NCBI GenBank assembly: GCA_949592205.1
Contig: CATIUR010000004.1
Span: 95,812,337-95,876,336 of the forward strand
Direction of reading: 5' to 3'
DNA from: Helichrysum umbraculigerum
Taxonomy: Eukaryota; Streptophyta; Magnoliopsida; Asterales; Asteraceae
DNA: 64,000 nucleotides
The notes under the pieces are model-generated. The model ran no database searches. It was not told where the DNA came from and saw only the letters and a program-made list of their open reading frames with translations. Position 1 is the stretch's first letter. Every line of letters begins with the position of its first letter. Position numbers and translations under genes: made by a program. Positions 46,773 to 56,481 of this stretch are shown here, one piece after another.

Positions 46773-49700
46773 TGTCACACCCCGCCAAACGGTAATTACA
46801 ATTACGTAGAGTGGTTTGCGGAAGCTTAGTGACGTGGCGGGGGTGCGAGCAGTAAACCAACCAACAGTTACATACATACTCAGAGCATATGATTATCGCA
46901 GAACGAAATAGATTAAGATGCCATTAGTTAAAGTTTTACAAGAGATTACCACTTGAAAAGTGGTAACAGTAATAGTAGTAGTTGAAATCAGTATTTCATA
47001 AAATACATAATATCAAAAGTAGATTTCATAGGTATGACTGCAGTAGTTGCAGTTATACAGAGGAAATCCATGTGTCCCAAAAGTGGTGGCATCCTAACAA
47101 GTCCAGGGTAGTCCGTCCTGATAATGCATGCAGATCTTACTTACGCTGCTAATTCCCTGAAAAACATAGAGTAAAACGTCAACAAAATTGTTGAGTGAAT
47201 TCACAAGTTTGTTTGTTATGTAGGAAACACAAGTTATTAACAAATAACATTTCCCAAATCAGTTGTAGTTGTAGTAGGAAACACAAGTTATTAACAAATA
47301 ACATTTCCCAAATAAGTTGTAGTTGTAGTAGGAAACACAAGTTATTAACAAATAACATTTCCCAAATCAGTTGTAGTTGTAGTAGGAAACACAAGTTATT
47401 AACAAATAACATTTCCCAAATCAGTTATCAGTAGGAAACACAAGTTAACCTAAATAAAGATTAACATTTCCAAATCAGTGTACGCAGGAAATCCTTTCCT
47501 AATAATTAGTTTAGTGGGAATATTTAGACGGTGATCCCTTGAAAGGTGAGCTAAACCTGTCAAGTAAGGTAACCCGATCTAACCCTATAACCAAACCACG
47601 ACCCTAATCTGTTGTTGTTGTGCCAAGTAGGACATTTAAGTATACGCTCCCAAATCCGTAGGAGGGTCGTCACGGTGATAGTACTATCCGTATACTCAGT
47701 GGCTAGAGTCACCTAGCTAATGGTTATAGTCTGTAGCCATAAGGTCTTTTATGCACTACATCGTTCAGCCTAGATCTGTACCAAGATTCGTTGCCTAAAT
47801 TCCCAAAATAGTTATGAAAAACATTTCATAAAAACATAGTTCAGATAGTTGTGTGAAATACCCTTTCACAAATAGTTCAAGTATGAAGTACCCCTTCATA
47901 AACAGTTTAAGCAAATACGTACAGTATTTAATCAGTCACAACATGAAATCTCATTTCATCAATAGTTTAAGTAAATACATCAAGTATTCAAACAGTTGTC
48001 GCATGCAAATATACATACGATTTCTATGTTTTCCACCCCGAGGTTTTAAAACATTAAAACATTGAAAAGGGTTTTGTGAAATCACTATGAGTGCTCGGAT
48101 GTGAATGCTAGCGAGATAAGATAACGAAGCCCAAACGTAGTCAACCTATACACAACAATGTATTAACTATAAGTACTATGTTTACTTACGTTAATAGTTC
48201 GTTTGTTTCAAGAAATTATCAATTTCTGAAGTTTGTGTATTTCGTTGATAATTGTTGTTTGGAAATATATAATATTATCCAAGTATTGTTCGTTTGTTGA
48301 ATTGTCCGAAAGGTGTAAGCATATATACATATACTTATATAGGTGAATACATATATTCTCGTATATATATATTAGTTGAATATATATATATATTCTAATA
48401 TATATATTAGTTGTCGTCGTTGTTAATTGTCGCGAATAAAACTTGGTTGTCGTTTACGTTTGTCGTATAGTTTGTACTAGATAATTTAAATCGTTCCATT
48501 TTTATACGTCTAGTTGTATATATACATTGTCCGTTAGTATATATATATTATTCGTTATCGTATTAAGTTTTGTTGTGTTCTACTCGTCCGTATTCAAAAT
48601 GTCTCAATAATATGTCTGTCTAGTTCTAAGTCCCTTGTCGTAACATTTTGTACCATTAACGTATAACCGATACATAAGTAGTATACCGTTTATTAGTTTG
48701 TACATTATTTAAAAATGCAAAAGTCATCAGTGGGGAATCCGCCGTATTCTGGTGAATACGCCGGATTCGGGTCAGAAGTCGGAATACGCCGGATTCGGGT
48801 GAATCCGCCGTATTCATCCTAGTTTTCATACGGTTTCGTTTTTGTTCGGGAATACGCCGGATTTAAATGAATCCGCCGTATTCGTTTGTGTTCACAGGTA
48901 TTTCGTGTGAAGGTTTGTGAATACGCCGGATTCATTTGAATCCGCCGTATTCACCCGTGTCTTTTACTCGTTCATCGTTTTAGCCGAAGGTTTGTGTGCG
49001 GGTCGAAGGTGGGAATACGCCGTATTCAACGGAATACGCCGTATTCGACTGGTTTAGTAATGGGAATCCGCCGTATTCCCTTGAATACGCCTGATTCATC
49101 TGAGCTTCGGGTGGGAATCCGCCGGATTCAAAGGTTTTGCAGGTTCTGGTTCGTGCAGAGCAATAATAAGCTCGAATGTTTTGGTTTCAAATCCTTTACA
49201 CAATAATTTCTAAGTGTTTATAACAACGTTATATGTCGTTTTTACAAGTTATTACCTCATTATAACTAGTTTCCATGTATAAATTTTTGGATTCAAAGTT
49301 TGGTTTCATAAACCCATTTCAAGAACAAATCAAAAATCCTTCAAATTTAGGTGTTGTATGTTTAGATTATGATGTATAAACAAGTTGTATACCGAAATTT
49401 AAGCAAAGAAATCAAAGATTGTAAGTTTTCTTACAAAGATGAAAATGATGAGGAGGATGAACGTTTGATGATCGATGATGGTCTTGGTGTTCCCCTTCCA
49501 CTTCCTGCTGCTAGCTTGATGTTTTGATTCTTGTTAATTTGATTGTGAAAGGGAGAAAGAATTTGGTGATGAATTGGTGTGGTGTGTGTTGAAGATCCAG
49601 AGAGAAAAAGAGAGGGAGACGGGTATGGTTTTAAAACCAATCTGTCTCCTGCATTATTGAAGGTTGGTGGGATTTTAGTCCCACCAATCTCGAGTACGGG

Positions 49701-50289
49701 TATAATTATAGCAATATAAAATTTAACATTTTATATTTTTATTTTGTAGATGCTCTCCTGGTTCGTAATATATTTTCAGAAAAATGAGATTATCATTATT
49801 TTTAGTCGTTGTACATTTTTGTACATTTTACTGCGCTCGTCCAATTGAGCGCCAGATTTCGGTTGCGTTTCGAATTCATAATTCGAAGTAATGTTCTAAA
49901 TACTTGAAAACGTACTAGAAAAATAACATTTTTCAGGTTTTGACCTTTTTGGTACGTTTTAGAGTTGTTTCTGTTCGTTATATAATACGTTATATGTTAA
50001 ACGTATCATTGAACCGTTTTATCTATATGTTATAGATATATAAATACTCGTAATTAATAATTGAATTATTAATTATTTCATGTCACCAAATCTGGTAATT
50101 ATTTTTGTCGGCTTAGTTCCGATACGTTCGTACGAAATTTATAAATACTACGTATAATGTAATACTTTTTGTATTATTGTTTAGGGCTCGCTAGACTGAC
50201 ATCACATCATAAGTTTAGTTTAAAACAATTGCAGGGAATTAGCGTAAGAAATGCATGTAATTAAGTATATAATTTGGAGGAGTGTCACA
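46773..50289 (-). repeat. 3' LTR of chromovirus D
   Basis: It is 3517 bp. It contains a 54-bp tandem repeat (about 47218-47430, four units with AGGAAACACAAGTTATTAAC), an AT-rich zone (48300-48560), the GAATMCGCCGKATTC stem-loop array (48735-49129) and a purine-rich tract (49430-49625). Frames of 60-79 codons inside are repeat by-products. Confidence 0.95.
48735..49129 (-). repeat. Stem-loop array in LTR of D (GAATMCGCCGKATTC units)
   Basis: Thirteen 15-bp units are arranged as pairs with centres 19 bp apart: 48742/48761, 48789/48808, 48857/48876, 48926/48945, 49020/49039 and 49071/49090, with a single at 49122. Each pair folds into a hairpin of 15-bp arms, 4-nt loop, and one central C-C mismatch (G-G in the sense strand). 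The sister LTR (58442-58855) completes the seventh pair. Confidence 0.9.
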
Positions 50290-50300
50290 TTCTCCCCCCG
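50290..50300 (-). promoter_or_regulatory. Polypurine tract of chromovirus D
   Basis: The plus strand reads TTCTCCCCCCG, so the sense strand has CGGGGGGAGAA immediately before the 3' LTR, like the tract in A. Confidence 0.8.
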
Positions 50301-50323
50301 TTAGTGAAATCTCGTCCCGAGAT

Positions 50324-53300
50324 TTAAGTCGAGCCGTGAGTCTCGGTCACGCTCTCAAATAGGTTAGGGTATTTCTTTCGTATTTCATCCTCTCGTTCCC
50401 AAGTAAACTCTGGGCCATGTTTCGAGTTCCAACGAACTTTAACCAGTTTGATTCGTTTGTGTCGAAGTTTCTGAGTTTTATAATCCATAACTTCAACAGG
50501 TTCCTCCACAAAGTTAAGTTTTGAGTCAATGAAGACTTCGTCAGGAGGAAGGATAAGTGTTTCGTCAGAAAGACACTTTTTGAGGTTGCTAACGTGGAAA
50601 GTATCGTGTATGCTACTAAGCTCTTGCGGTAGTTTGAGCTTATAAGCGACAGGACCAACCCTAGCATAGATTTCAAACGGTCCGATGTATCGTGGGTTCA
50701 GCTTTCCTCGTTTACCAAATCGTGCTACTCCTTTCCAGGGAGATACTTTGAGTAGGACCTTGTCTCCTACTTGAAACTCAAGAGGTTTACGGCGGTTATC
50801 AGCGTAACTCTTTTGTCGATCTCGTGCCGCTTTCAGTCGGCTCAATACTTGAGTTATTTTGTCAGTGGTTTCCTGGACAAGTTCGGGTCCAGATAGTTGT
50901 CTGTCGTCCAACTCTGCCCAACAGAGTGGTGATCGGCACTTGCGTCCATATAACGCCTCAAATGGTGCCATCTGTATACTCGTGTGATAACTATTGTTGT
51001 AAGAGAATTCAGCTAGGGGTAGGTGGGTATCCCAGTTACCTCCAAAGTCTATCACACATGCTCGCAACAAGTCTTCGAGCGTCTGTATAGTTCGCTCACT
51101 TTGGCCGTCAGTCTGCGGGTGATAGGCAGTACTCATATCAAGTCGAGTACCCATTGCCTGTTGTAATGTTTGCCAAAAGCGAGAAGTGAATCGTGCATCT
51201 CTATCAGAGATGATGGATAGTGGCACACCATGCCGAGAAACAATCTCTTTAATATAGATTTTAGCTAGTTTCTCCATTCCATCCGTTTCCTTAATAGCGA
51301 GGAAGTGGGCTGATTTCGTCAATCGATCGACAATCACCCATATGGCATTTGCTCCCGATGCCGTTCTAGGTAACTTCGTAATGAAGTCCATTGTTATTTG
51401 CTCCCATTTCCATTTGGGCAACTCAGGCTGTTGCAAAAGCCCAGACGGCTTTTGGTATTCCACATTTACCTTCGAGCAAGTTAAGCATTTGCTAACGTAG
51501 GTGGCAATGTCACGTTTCATTCCAGGCCACCAGTAGAAGCCTTTCAAGTCCTGGTACATCTTGTCCGCACCAGGATGTATCGAGTAATTGGACTTGTGTG
51601 CCTCGTCCAAAATCAGCTTGCGTAACTCCTCTACGCATGGTACCCAAATTCGGTTCATGAAGTATAACACTCCGTTGTCCTTTTTCTCGAGTTGATTTTC
51701 CATCCCCTTCAAGGATTCATCCTTAAGACGTTCGGGAGTGAAAGCAGTTTCTTGTGCATCGCGAATTTGAGTAATGAGATTCGAGTGGATTGTCAATCCC
51801 AAGGCTCGAACTCTTCGAGGTTTGATTCGTTCCTTACGACTCAGGGCATCTGCTACTACGTTAGCTTTACCCGGGTGATACTTTATTTCACAGTCGTAAT
51901 CGTTAAGTAATTCGACCCATCGTCGTTGTCTCATGTTAAGTTCTTTCTGGTCGAATATATGTTGTAGGCTCTTATGATCAGTGAAGATCGTACACTTTGT
52001 ACCGTATAAGTAGTGTCTCCAGATCTTTAGTGCAAAAACAACGGCTCCCAATTCCAAATCATGAGTCGTATAGTTTTTCTCATGCACTTTTAGTTGTCGT
52101 GAGGCATAAGCAATAACCTTTTCGTTGTGCATCAGTACGCAACCCAATCCCTGATGCGAAGCATCACAGTAAACAACAAAGTTATCTACTCCTTCAGGTA
52201 GGGATAGTATGGGTGCGCTGCTCAGTTTCTGCTTCAGTAGTTGGAATGCATTCTCTTGTTTCTCATTCCACTCAAATTTCTTGTCTTTTTGAGTTAATGT
52301 GGTAAGTGGCTGGGCTATCTTTGAAAAGTTTGCGATGAATCGCCTGTAATAGCCAGCTAGACCAAGAAATTGTCGTACTTCCGTTGGGGTTTTCGGTGCT
52401 TCCCAGTTGTTGATGGCCTCAATTTTGGATGGGTCTACGTGAATTCCCTTGTCATTTATCACATGACCAAGGAATTGAACCTCTCGAATCCAAAATTCGC
52501 ACTTAGAGAACTTTGCATAAAGCTTCTCTTTTTGTAGTAGTTCGAGGACAAGCTTCAGATGTTGCTCGTGATCTTCTTTCGTTTGTGAGTATACCAAGAT
52601 GTCGTCAATAAACACAATGACGAATTTATCCAAATAGGGTTTGCACACTCTGTTCATCAAATCCATGAATACTGCTGGTGCATTGGTCAGCCCAAAAGGC
52701 ATGACTAGAAACTCGTAGTGACCGTAACGAGTCCTAAAAGCAGTTTTCGGTACATCCTCTTCTCGTACCTTAAGTTGATGGTAACCAGATCGTAGGTCAA
52801 TTTTTGAATAATAACTTGACCCTTGCAGTTGATCAAACAGATCATCAATGCGTGGTAACGGGTATCTGTTCTTGATAGTTACCTTGTTCAGTTCTCGGTA
52901 ATCTATGCATATCCGCATAGATCCATCCTTTTTCTTGACAAATAGAACCGGAGCTCCCCAAGGTGAAAAGCTCGGACGGATGAATCCCAAATCTAGGAGT
53001 TCTTGCAATTGTGTGGATAGCTCTTGCATTTCCGAGGGAGCTAGACGATAAGGTGCTCGTGCGATAGGTGCGGCTCCTGGCACCAGGTCAATGTGAAACT
53101 CGACTTGTCGTGGGGGTGGCAATCCCGGCAACTCATCAGGAAATACTCCTGGATAGTCGCGTACAATGGGCACATCGTCTATACGTCGCTCCTCAGTTTT
53201 CTTTTCTACAATGTGTGCCAAAAATGCTTGGTACCCCTTTCGGAGATACTTACTGGCCTTCAAGCACGAAATCATTTTCGTGGTACTTTTTCGTTTCTCA

Positions 53301-54895
53301 CCTTGAACCACAAGTGTTTCTCCTGTCGGTAACGGTAAACGAACCATCTTATCATGACATATGATCTCGGCGCGGTTCTTAGATAACCAATCCATACCGA
53401 CTACAATGTCAAAACTTCCCAACTTAACCGGTAGTAAGTCTATTTCGAAGAGATGACCTTCTAGCTCCAAGGTACATCCCGGTACTATTTCTCCTGATTC
53501 GATCAACTCACCATCGGCTAATTCTATGGTATATTTGTTGTCTAATTTACGGGATTCAAGTTCTAATAGTGGTCTAAACTCAGTAGACACAAAACTTAAA
53601 TCAGCACCCGAATCAATTAACACAGAGGCATAATGGTTGTTTACGAGAAACGTACCAGTGACAGTGTTGGGGTCCTGGCGTGCCTCTTGTGCTCCGATCA
53701 CGAATGCCCTTCCTTGAGCCGGTTGATTGTTGATGTTGTTGGCTCGGTTATTGTTGTTACCGCGGTTGTTGTTGTTGAGCTTAGGGCATCGGTTACGGTA
53801 GTGTCCTTGCTCACCACATTCAAAACATCCTTGGTTTTGACGCTCAGTGTTTGCTCGAGGGGGAGGGTTAGTTTTGCATTCTCGGGTTCTATGTCCCCAT
53901 GCCCTACAGTTTCCACAATACCCACACCCACCTTCGTGGTGTCGGTTACACTTACCACATTTGGGTTTGTTACCCAGGTATGGTTTCGATTCGGTGGTAG
54001 TGGCAACATATGCTTTCGCATTTCCAGAAGATTTCTTGTTCTGCTGACCCTGACGATCAGTACCACTACCGTTCCACTTTCGCTTTGCACCACCAGAACT
54101 ACTAACATCAGTACTGTTCGGTTCACTTTTTCCCGACACATCTTTCTTAGTCAGATTTCCCATCCTGACTGCCTCCTCGGTCAAACTTTGTGCTAGAGTA
54201 ACAGCACTCCTGAAAGTGTCTGGTTTAGATGATGTCACCAGACTGCGGATTTGTGGTACTAGACCAAATATGTAGCGCTCAATACGCTTATACTCGGGTG
54301 TCACCATATGTGGCACTAGACGTGCAAGTTCCTGAAACTTAGTGGTGTACCTAGCAATATCAGCACCAATCATGGTGATATTCCACAACTCTGTTTCTAT
54401 TTTCTGCATCTCACTGCGAGGGCATAATTCCTCCAACATCAGATTCTTAAATGTTCCCCATGACATTGAATAAGCAGCTGGTCGACCAAGTGATTGGATC
54501 TGACTGTTCCACCAAGTGAGCGCTTTATCAGCCAAAGTGCAAGCAGCATACTTCACCATACAGTCAGGTGAACAGTCACTGATATCCAATACCGACTCAG
54601 TTTTCTCTATCCAGTGAATCATACCAATTGCACCCTCGGTGCCACGAAAAGAAATCGGCTTACAAGCTTGAAATGTTTTGTATGAACACCCTTTGCGAGT
54701 ATTCACGGTTGTCTCAGTATTAACAGGGGTAGATCCACTGTTGTTAACTACGGGTTCGCGATTTCGGCTTGCCTCATATTCAGCAATACCTTCAGCTATT
54801 CTTCGTGCGATCATTTGTTCGGTGGTTTCAGTAGGTGGTGGTGGAGGCGTAGTCGTCTTTTGACTGTTTCTAGTAGCTCGTCGTTTGGGAGGCAT
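50324..54895 (-). CDS. Gag-Pol polyprotein of chromovirus D, intact
   Basis: 1523 codons from ATG 54895 (MPPKRRATRNSQ). Approximate residues: gag capsid domain 70-250; zinc knuckles CGYCGNCRAWGHRTREC and CFECGEQGHYRNRC near 325-375; Asn-rich linker; protease IDSGADLSF near 430; RT with MRICIDYRELNKV near 665, LRSGYHQL, VMPFGLTNAPA and catalytic FIDDILVYS near 763; RNase H YCDASHQGLG near 908; integrase zinc arm HPGADKMY near 1107, core DRLTKSAHFLAI near 1192, ISDRDARF near 1227 and GQSERTIQTLED near 1262; tail VKVRWNSKHGPEFTWERED near 1490, a Tekay-type chromodomain. It makes and integrates the element's DNA copy. All expected catalytic residues are visible and no stop interrupts the frame. 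The length fits the family. Confidence 0.95.
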   Translation of the reverse strand: MPPKRRATRNSQKTTTPPPPPTETTEQMIARRIAEGIAEYEASRNREPVVNNSGSTPVNTETTVNTRKGCSYKTFQACKPISFRGTEGAIGMIHWIEKTESVLDISDCSPDCMVKYAACTLADKALTWWNSQIQSLGRPAAYSMSWGTFKNLMLEELCPRSEMQKIETELWNITMIGADIARYTTKFQELARLVPHMVTPEYKRIERYIFGLVPQIRSLVTSSKPDTFRSAVTLAQSLTEEAVRMGNLTKKDVSGKSEPNSTDVSSSGGAKRKWNGSGTDRQGQQNKKSSGNAKAYVATTTESKPYLGNKPKCGKCNRHHEGGCGYCGNCRAWGHRTRECKTNPPPRANTERQNQGCFECGEQGHYRNRCPKLNNNNRGNNNNRANNINNQPAQGRAFVIGAQEARQDPNTVTGTFLVNNHYASVLIDSGADLSFVSTEFRPLLELESRKLDNKYTIELADGELIESGEIVPGCTLELEGHLFEIDLLPVKLGSFDIVVGMDWLSKNRAEIICHDKMVRLPLPTGETLVVQGEKRKSTTKMISCLKASKYLRKGYQAFLAHIVEKKTEERRIDDVPIVRDYPGVFPDELPGLPPPRQVEFHIDLVPGAAPIARAPYRLAPSEMQELSTQLQELLDLGFIRPSFSPWGAPVLFVKKKDGSMRICIDYRELNKVTIKNRYPLPRIDDLFDQLQGSSYYSKIDLRSGYHQLKVREEDVPKTAFRTRYGHYEFLVMPFGLTNAPAVFMDLMNRVCKPYLDKFVIVFIDDILVYSQTKEDHEQHLKLVLELLQKEKLYAKFSKCEFWIREVQFLGHVINDKGIHVDPSKIEAINNWEAPKTPTEVRQFLGLAGYYRRFIANFSKIAQPLTTLTQKDKKFEWNEKQENAFQLLKQKLSSAPILSLPEGVDNFVVYCDASHQGLGCVLMHNEKVIAYASRQLKVHEKNYTTHDLELGAVVFALKIWRHYLYGTKCTIFTDHKSLQHIFDQKELNMRQRRWVELLNDYDCEIKYHPGKANVVADALSRKERIKPRRVRALGLTIHSNLITQIRDAQETAFTPERLKDESLKGMENQLEKKDNGVLYFMNRIWVPCVEELRKLILDEAHKSNYSIHPGADKMYQDLKGFYWWPGMKRDIATYVSKCLTCSKVNVEYQKPSGLLQQPELPKWKWEQITMDFITKLPRTASGANAIWVIVDRLTKSAHFLAIKETDGMEKLAKIYIKEIVSRHGVPLSIISDRDARFTSRFWQTLQQAMGTRLDMSTAYHPQTDGQSERTIQTLEDLLRACVIDFGGNWDTHLPLAEFSYNNSYHTSIQMAPFEALYGRKCRSPLCWAELDDRQLSGPELVQETTDKITQVLSRLKAARDRQKSYADNRRKPLEFQVGDKVLLKVSPWKGVARFGKRGKLNPRYIGPFEIYARVGPVAYKLKLPQELSSIHDTFHVSNLKKCLSDETLILPPDEVFIDSKLNFVEEPVEVMDYKTQKLRHKRIKLVKVRWNSKHGPEFTWEREDEIRKKYPNLFESVTETHGST

Positions 54896-55530
54896 GATTC
54901 AGCTCTGCGATGAATAAAATGCAGAGTGTTAATGTTGAGATGTTGAATGTGAATAGATCAAAGATTCACATTTGATAGAAATGAATGAATAGAGTTTTAC
55001 AACAAGTGCCATACAACTTTGAAACACCCACATGTATCTAGCATAATATAATCACGTTGGCCAGGCGTCATTATATAATGTCCAATACATATTTCTTTTC
55101 ATTGTCGTTTAACACTATAAATTTCAGAGGTTCTCAAGAAAAATCAATCATCCAGCTGTAATACGTTTCAGGGTTTACCAGAATTGATCACAAAGTGTCG
55201 ATAAAGTATAGGTTTAATCACCAGTCGACAGTTGTAAGAGGAAATAACATGGTTGATAATAAGCATAATGAATACGAGACGTAAACCAAGCATACATTAT
55301 ATATTAAAGATCATAACGCTGTTACATGAGTTTAGTACAAAATGAGATGGGATTTCTAATATACCCATCGATGGTTAGCGTTATACAAAAGATGATGGGT
55401 TTCCTATACATATACCCATTCTACTAACACAGTTCCATCCAACATACAGCTAGTCCATAATTAATACATACATATATTTCCCCAAAAGTAATAGTCTAAT
55501 ATGGTGTAGGCACAACCGCCATACACAGGC
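54896..55530 (-). other. Spacer between leader ORF and gag-pol of D
   Basis: 635 bp of AT-rich sequence without a credible ORF or repeat. It presumably belongs to the element's RNA leader. Confidence 0.5.
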
Positions 55531-56310
55531 CTAACGGAACCATGGTAGATACATCCTAACCGCAACCATCACTGCTGCAGTCATCACACAAACACTAGCT
55601 ACAATCTCTGACACCCTAGCACGCCTCTCTAAAGCTGCAACGCGTGCACGGGTGGATGCTAGACTCTGCCAGTCTGTCTGACGGTGAGTCTCCACAAAAT
55701 CCATCCTCTGATGGAGCATAGCCATATCCATGTCAGTGCGGGAGGCATCACTCAGTAGCTCCATCAAATCTCTGCTCCTGCTAGATGATATCCTAAACAT
55801 GGTGTGGACCACAGCCACAAGGGTAGGCACAGTGAGCTCCAGAGGCTCACCAGTGAGATATGCAGATGGTGGTGAGTGGGAGGACTCTCCAAACTCAAAG
55901 GTCGAGGGAATACCCTCTAGTGATCTCCACTCTCTCAATACTCGAGGCATCCAGTCCAGATGAGAAGGTCGGAGCCTCTTCTGTGGCGGCTCGACAACTG
56001 GAACCTCAGACTCAGTCTCTGGCGCCTTATCGCGCGGCGCGAGTGGTCCCCTGGGAAAATCCCGAACACAGATCCTAGCTGTCATCCTAGGTACAGGCAC
56101 ACGAGAAGTACTCGCAACAGGTGGCGTAGAGGTAGGTGTGACCACAGGTGCGGTCGGAGGTGGTACTAAGTAAGCATCACCAGTGTCATCAGACATAGCT
56201 CTCACATGAACTGATGACTCATCCCCTACTGTAATCGCGGGACCCTCAAAAGTAGCCTCGGTCGGCTCTTCATCCGAAGCGTAAACATGGTAATGTGATT
56301 GACTAGACAT
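55531..56310 (-). CDS. Leader ORF of chromovirus D (259 aa) with coiled coil and C-terminal hydrophobic helix
   Basis: An intact 259-codon frame lies between primer site and gag. The N-terminal 120 residues are acidic and Pro/Thr/Val-rich (low complexity). Next is a segment with WMPRVLREWRSLEGIPSTF. A helical stretch (MLHQRMDFVETHRQTDWQSL, ARVAALERRARVSEI) leads into a hydrophobic run VASVCVMTAAVMVAVRMYL close to the C-terminus, long enough for one membrane helix. Chromovirus A has a coiled-coil leader ORF at the same place but without this hydrophobic end. No named family is recognised. Confidence 0.6.
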   Translation of the reverse strand: MSSQSHYHVYASDEEPTEATFEGPAITVGDESSVHVRAMSDDTGDAYLVPPPTAPVVTPTSTPPVASTSRVPVPRMTARICVRDFPRGPLAPRDKAPETESEVPVVEPPQKRLRPSHLDWMPRVLREWRSLEGIPSTFEFGESSHSPPSAYLTGEPLELTVPTLVAVVHTMFRISSSRSRDLMELLSDASRTDMDMAMLHQRMDFVETHRQTDWQSLASTRARVAALERRARVSEIVASVCVMTAAVMVAVRMYLPWFR

Positions 56311-56465
56311 ACTGTGACAAAAGAAATTGAGTGTGGCGTGTCAGTCGTATGTTAGTTGTATGCAAAGTATGTATGCATGAATGCACAAATGTTCTAGCCA
56401 AGGCTATAGTCTAGGTCTCTAAGGTTTTCAGTCACCTAAAGACTTCTAGTTCGCTATAACTAATG

Positions 56466-56477
56466 GCTCTGATACCA
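56466..56477 (-). promoter_or_regulatory. Primer binding site of D, initiator tRNA-Met type
   Basis: The plus strand GCTCTGATACCA is the complement of TGGTATCAGAGC. It lies four bases from the 5' LTR end, as expected. Confidence 0.9.
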
Positions 56478-56481
56478 AGTC

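Noticed and set aside
47179..47434. Frames with an 18-residue repeat on both strands
   Set aside because: They arise from the 54-bp tandem repeat in the LTR of D, present again at 56888-57143.
48735..49129. CRISPR-like array of short regular repeats
   Set aside because: The units are paired inverted repeats with 4-nt gaps in a plant LTR; there are no spacers of constant length and no cas genes.
53633..54196. 187-codon plus-strand frame (and others antisense to gag-pol of A, D and the gag of the Athila-like element)
   Set aside because: Antisense shadows of strongly supported coding frames; no domain recognised.
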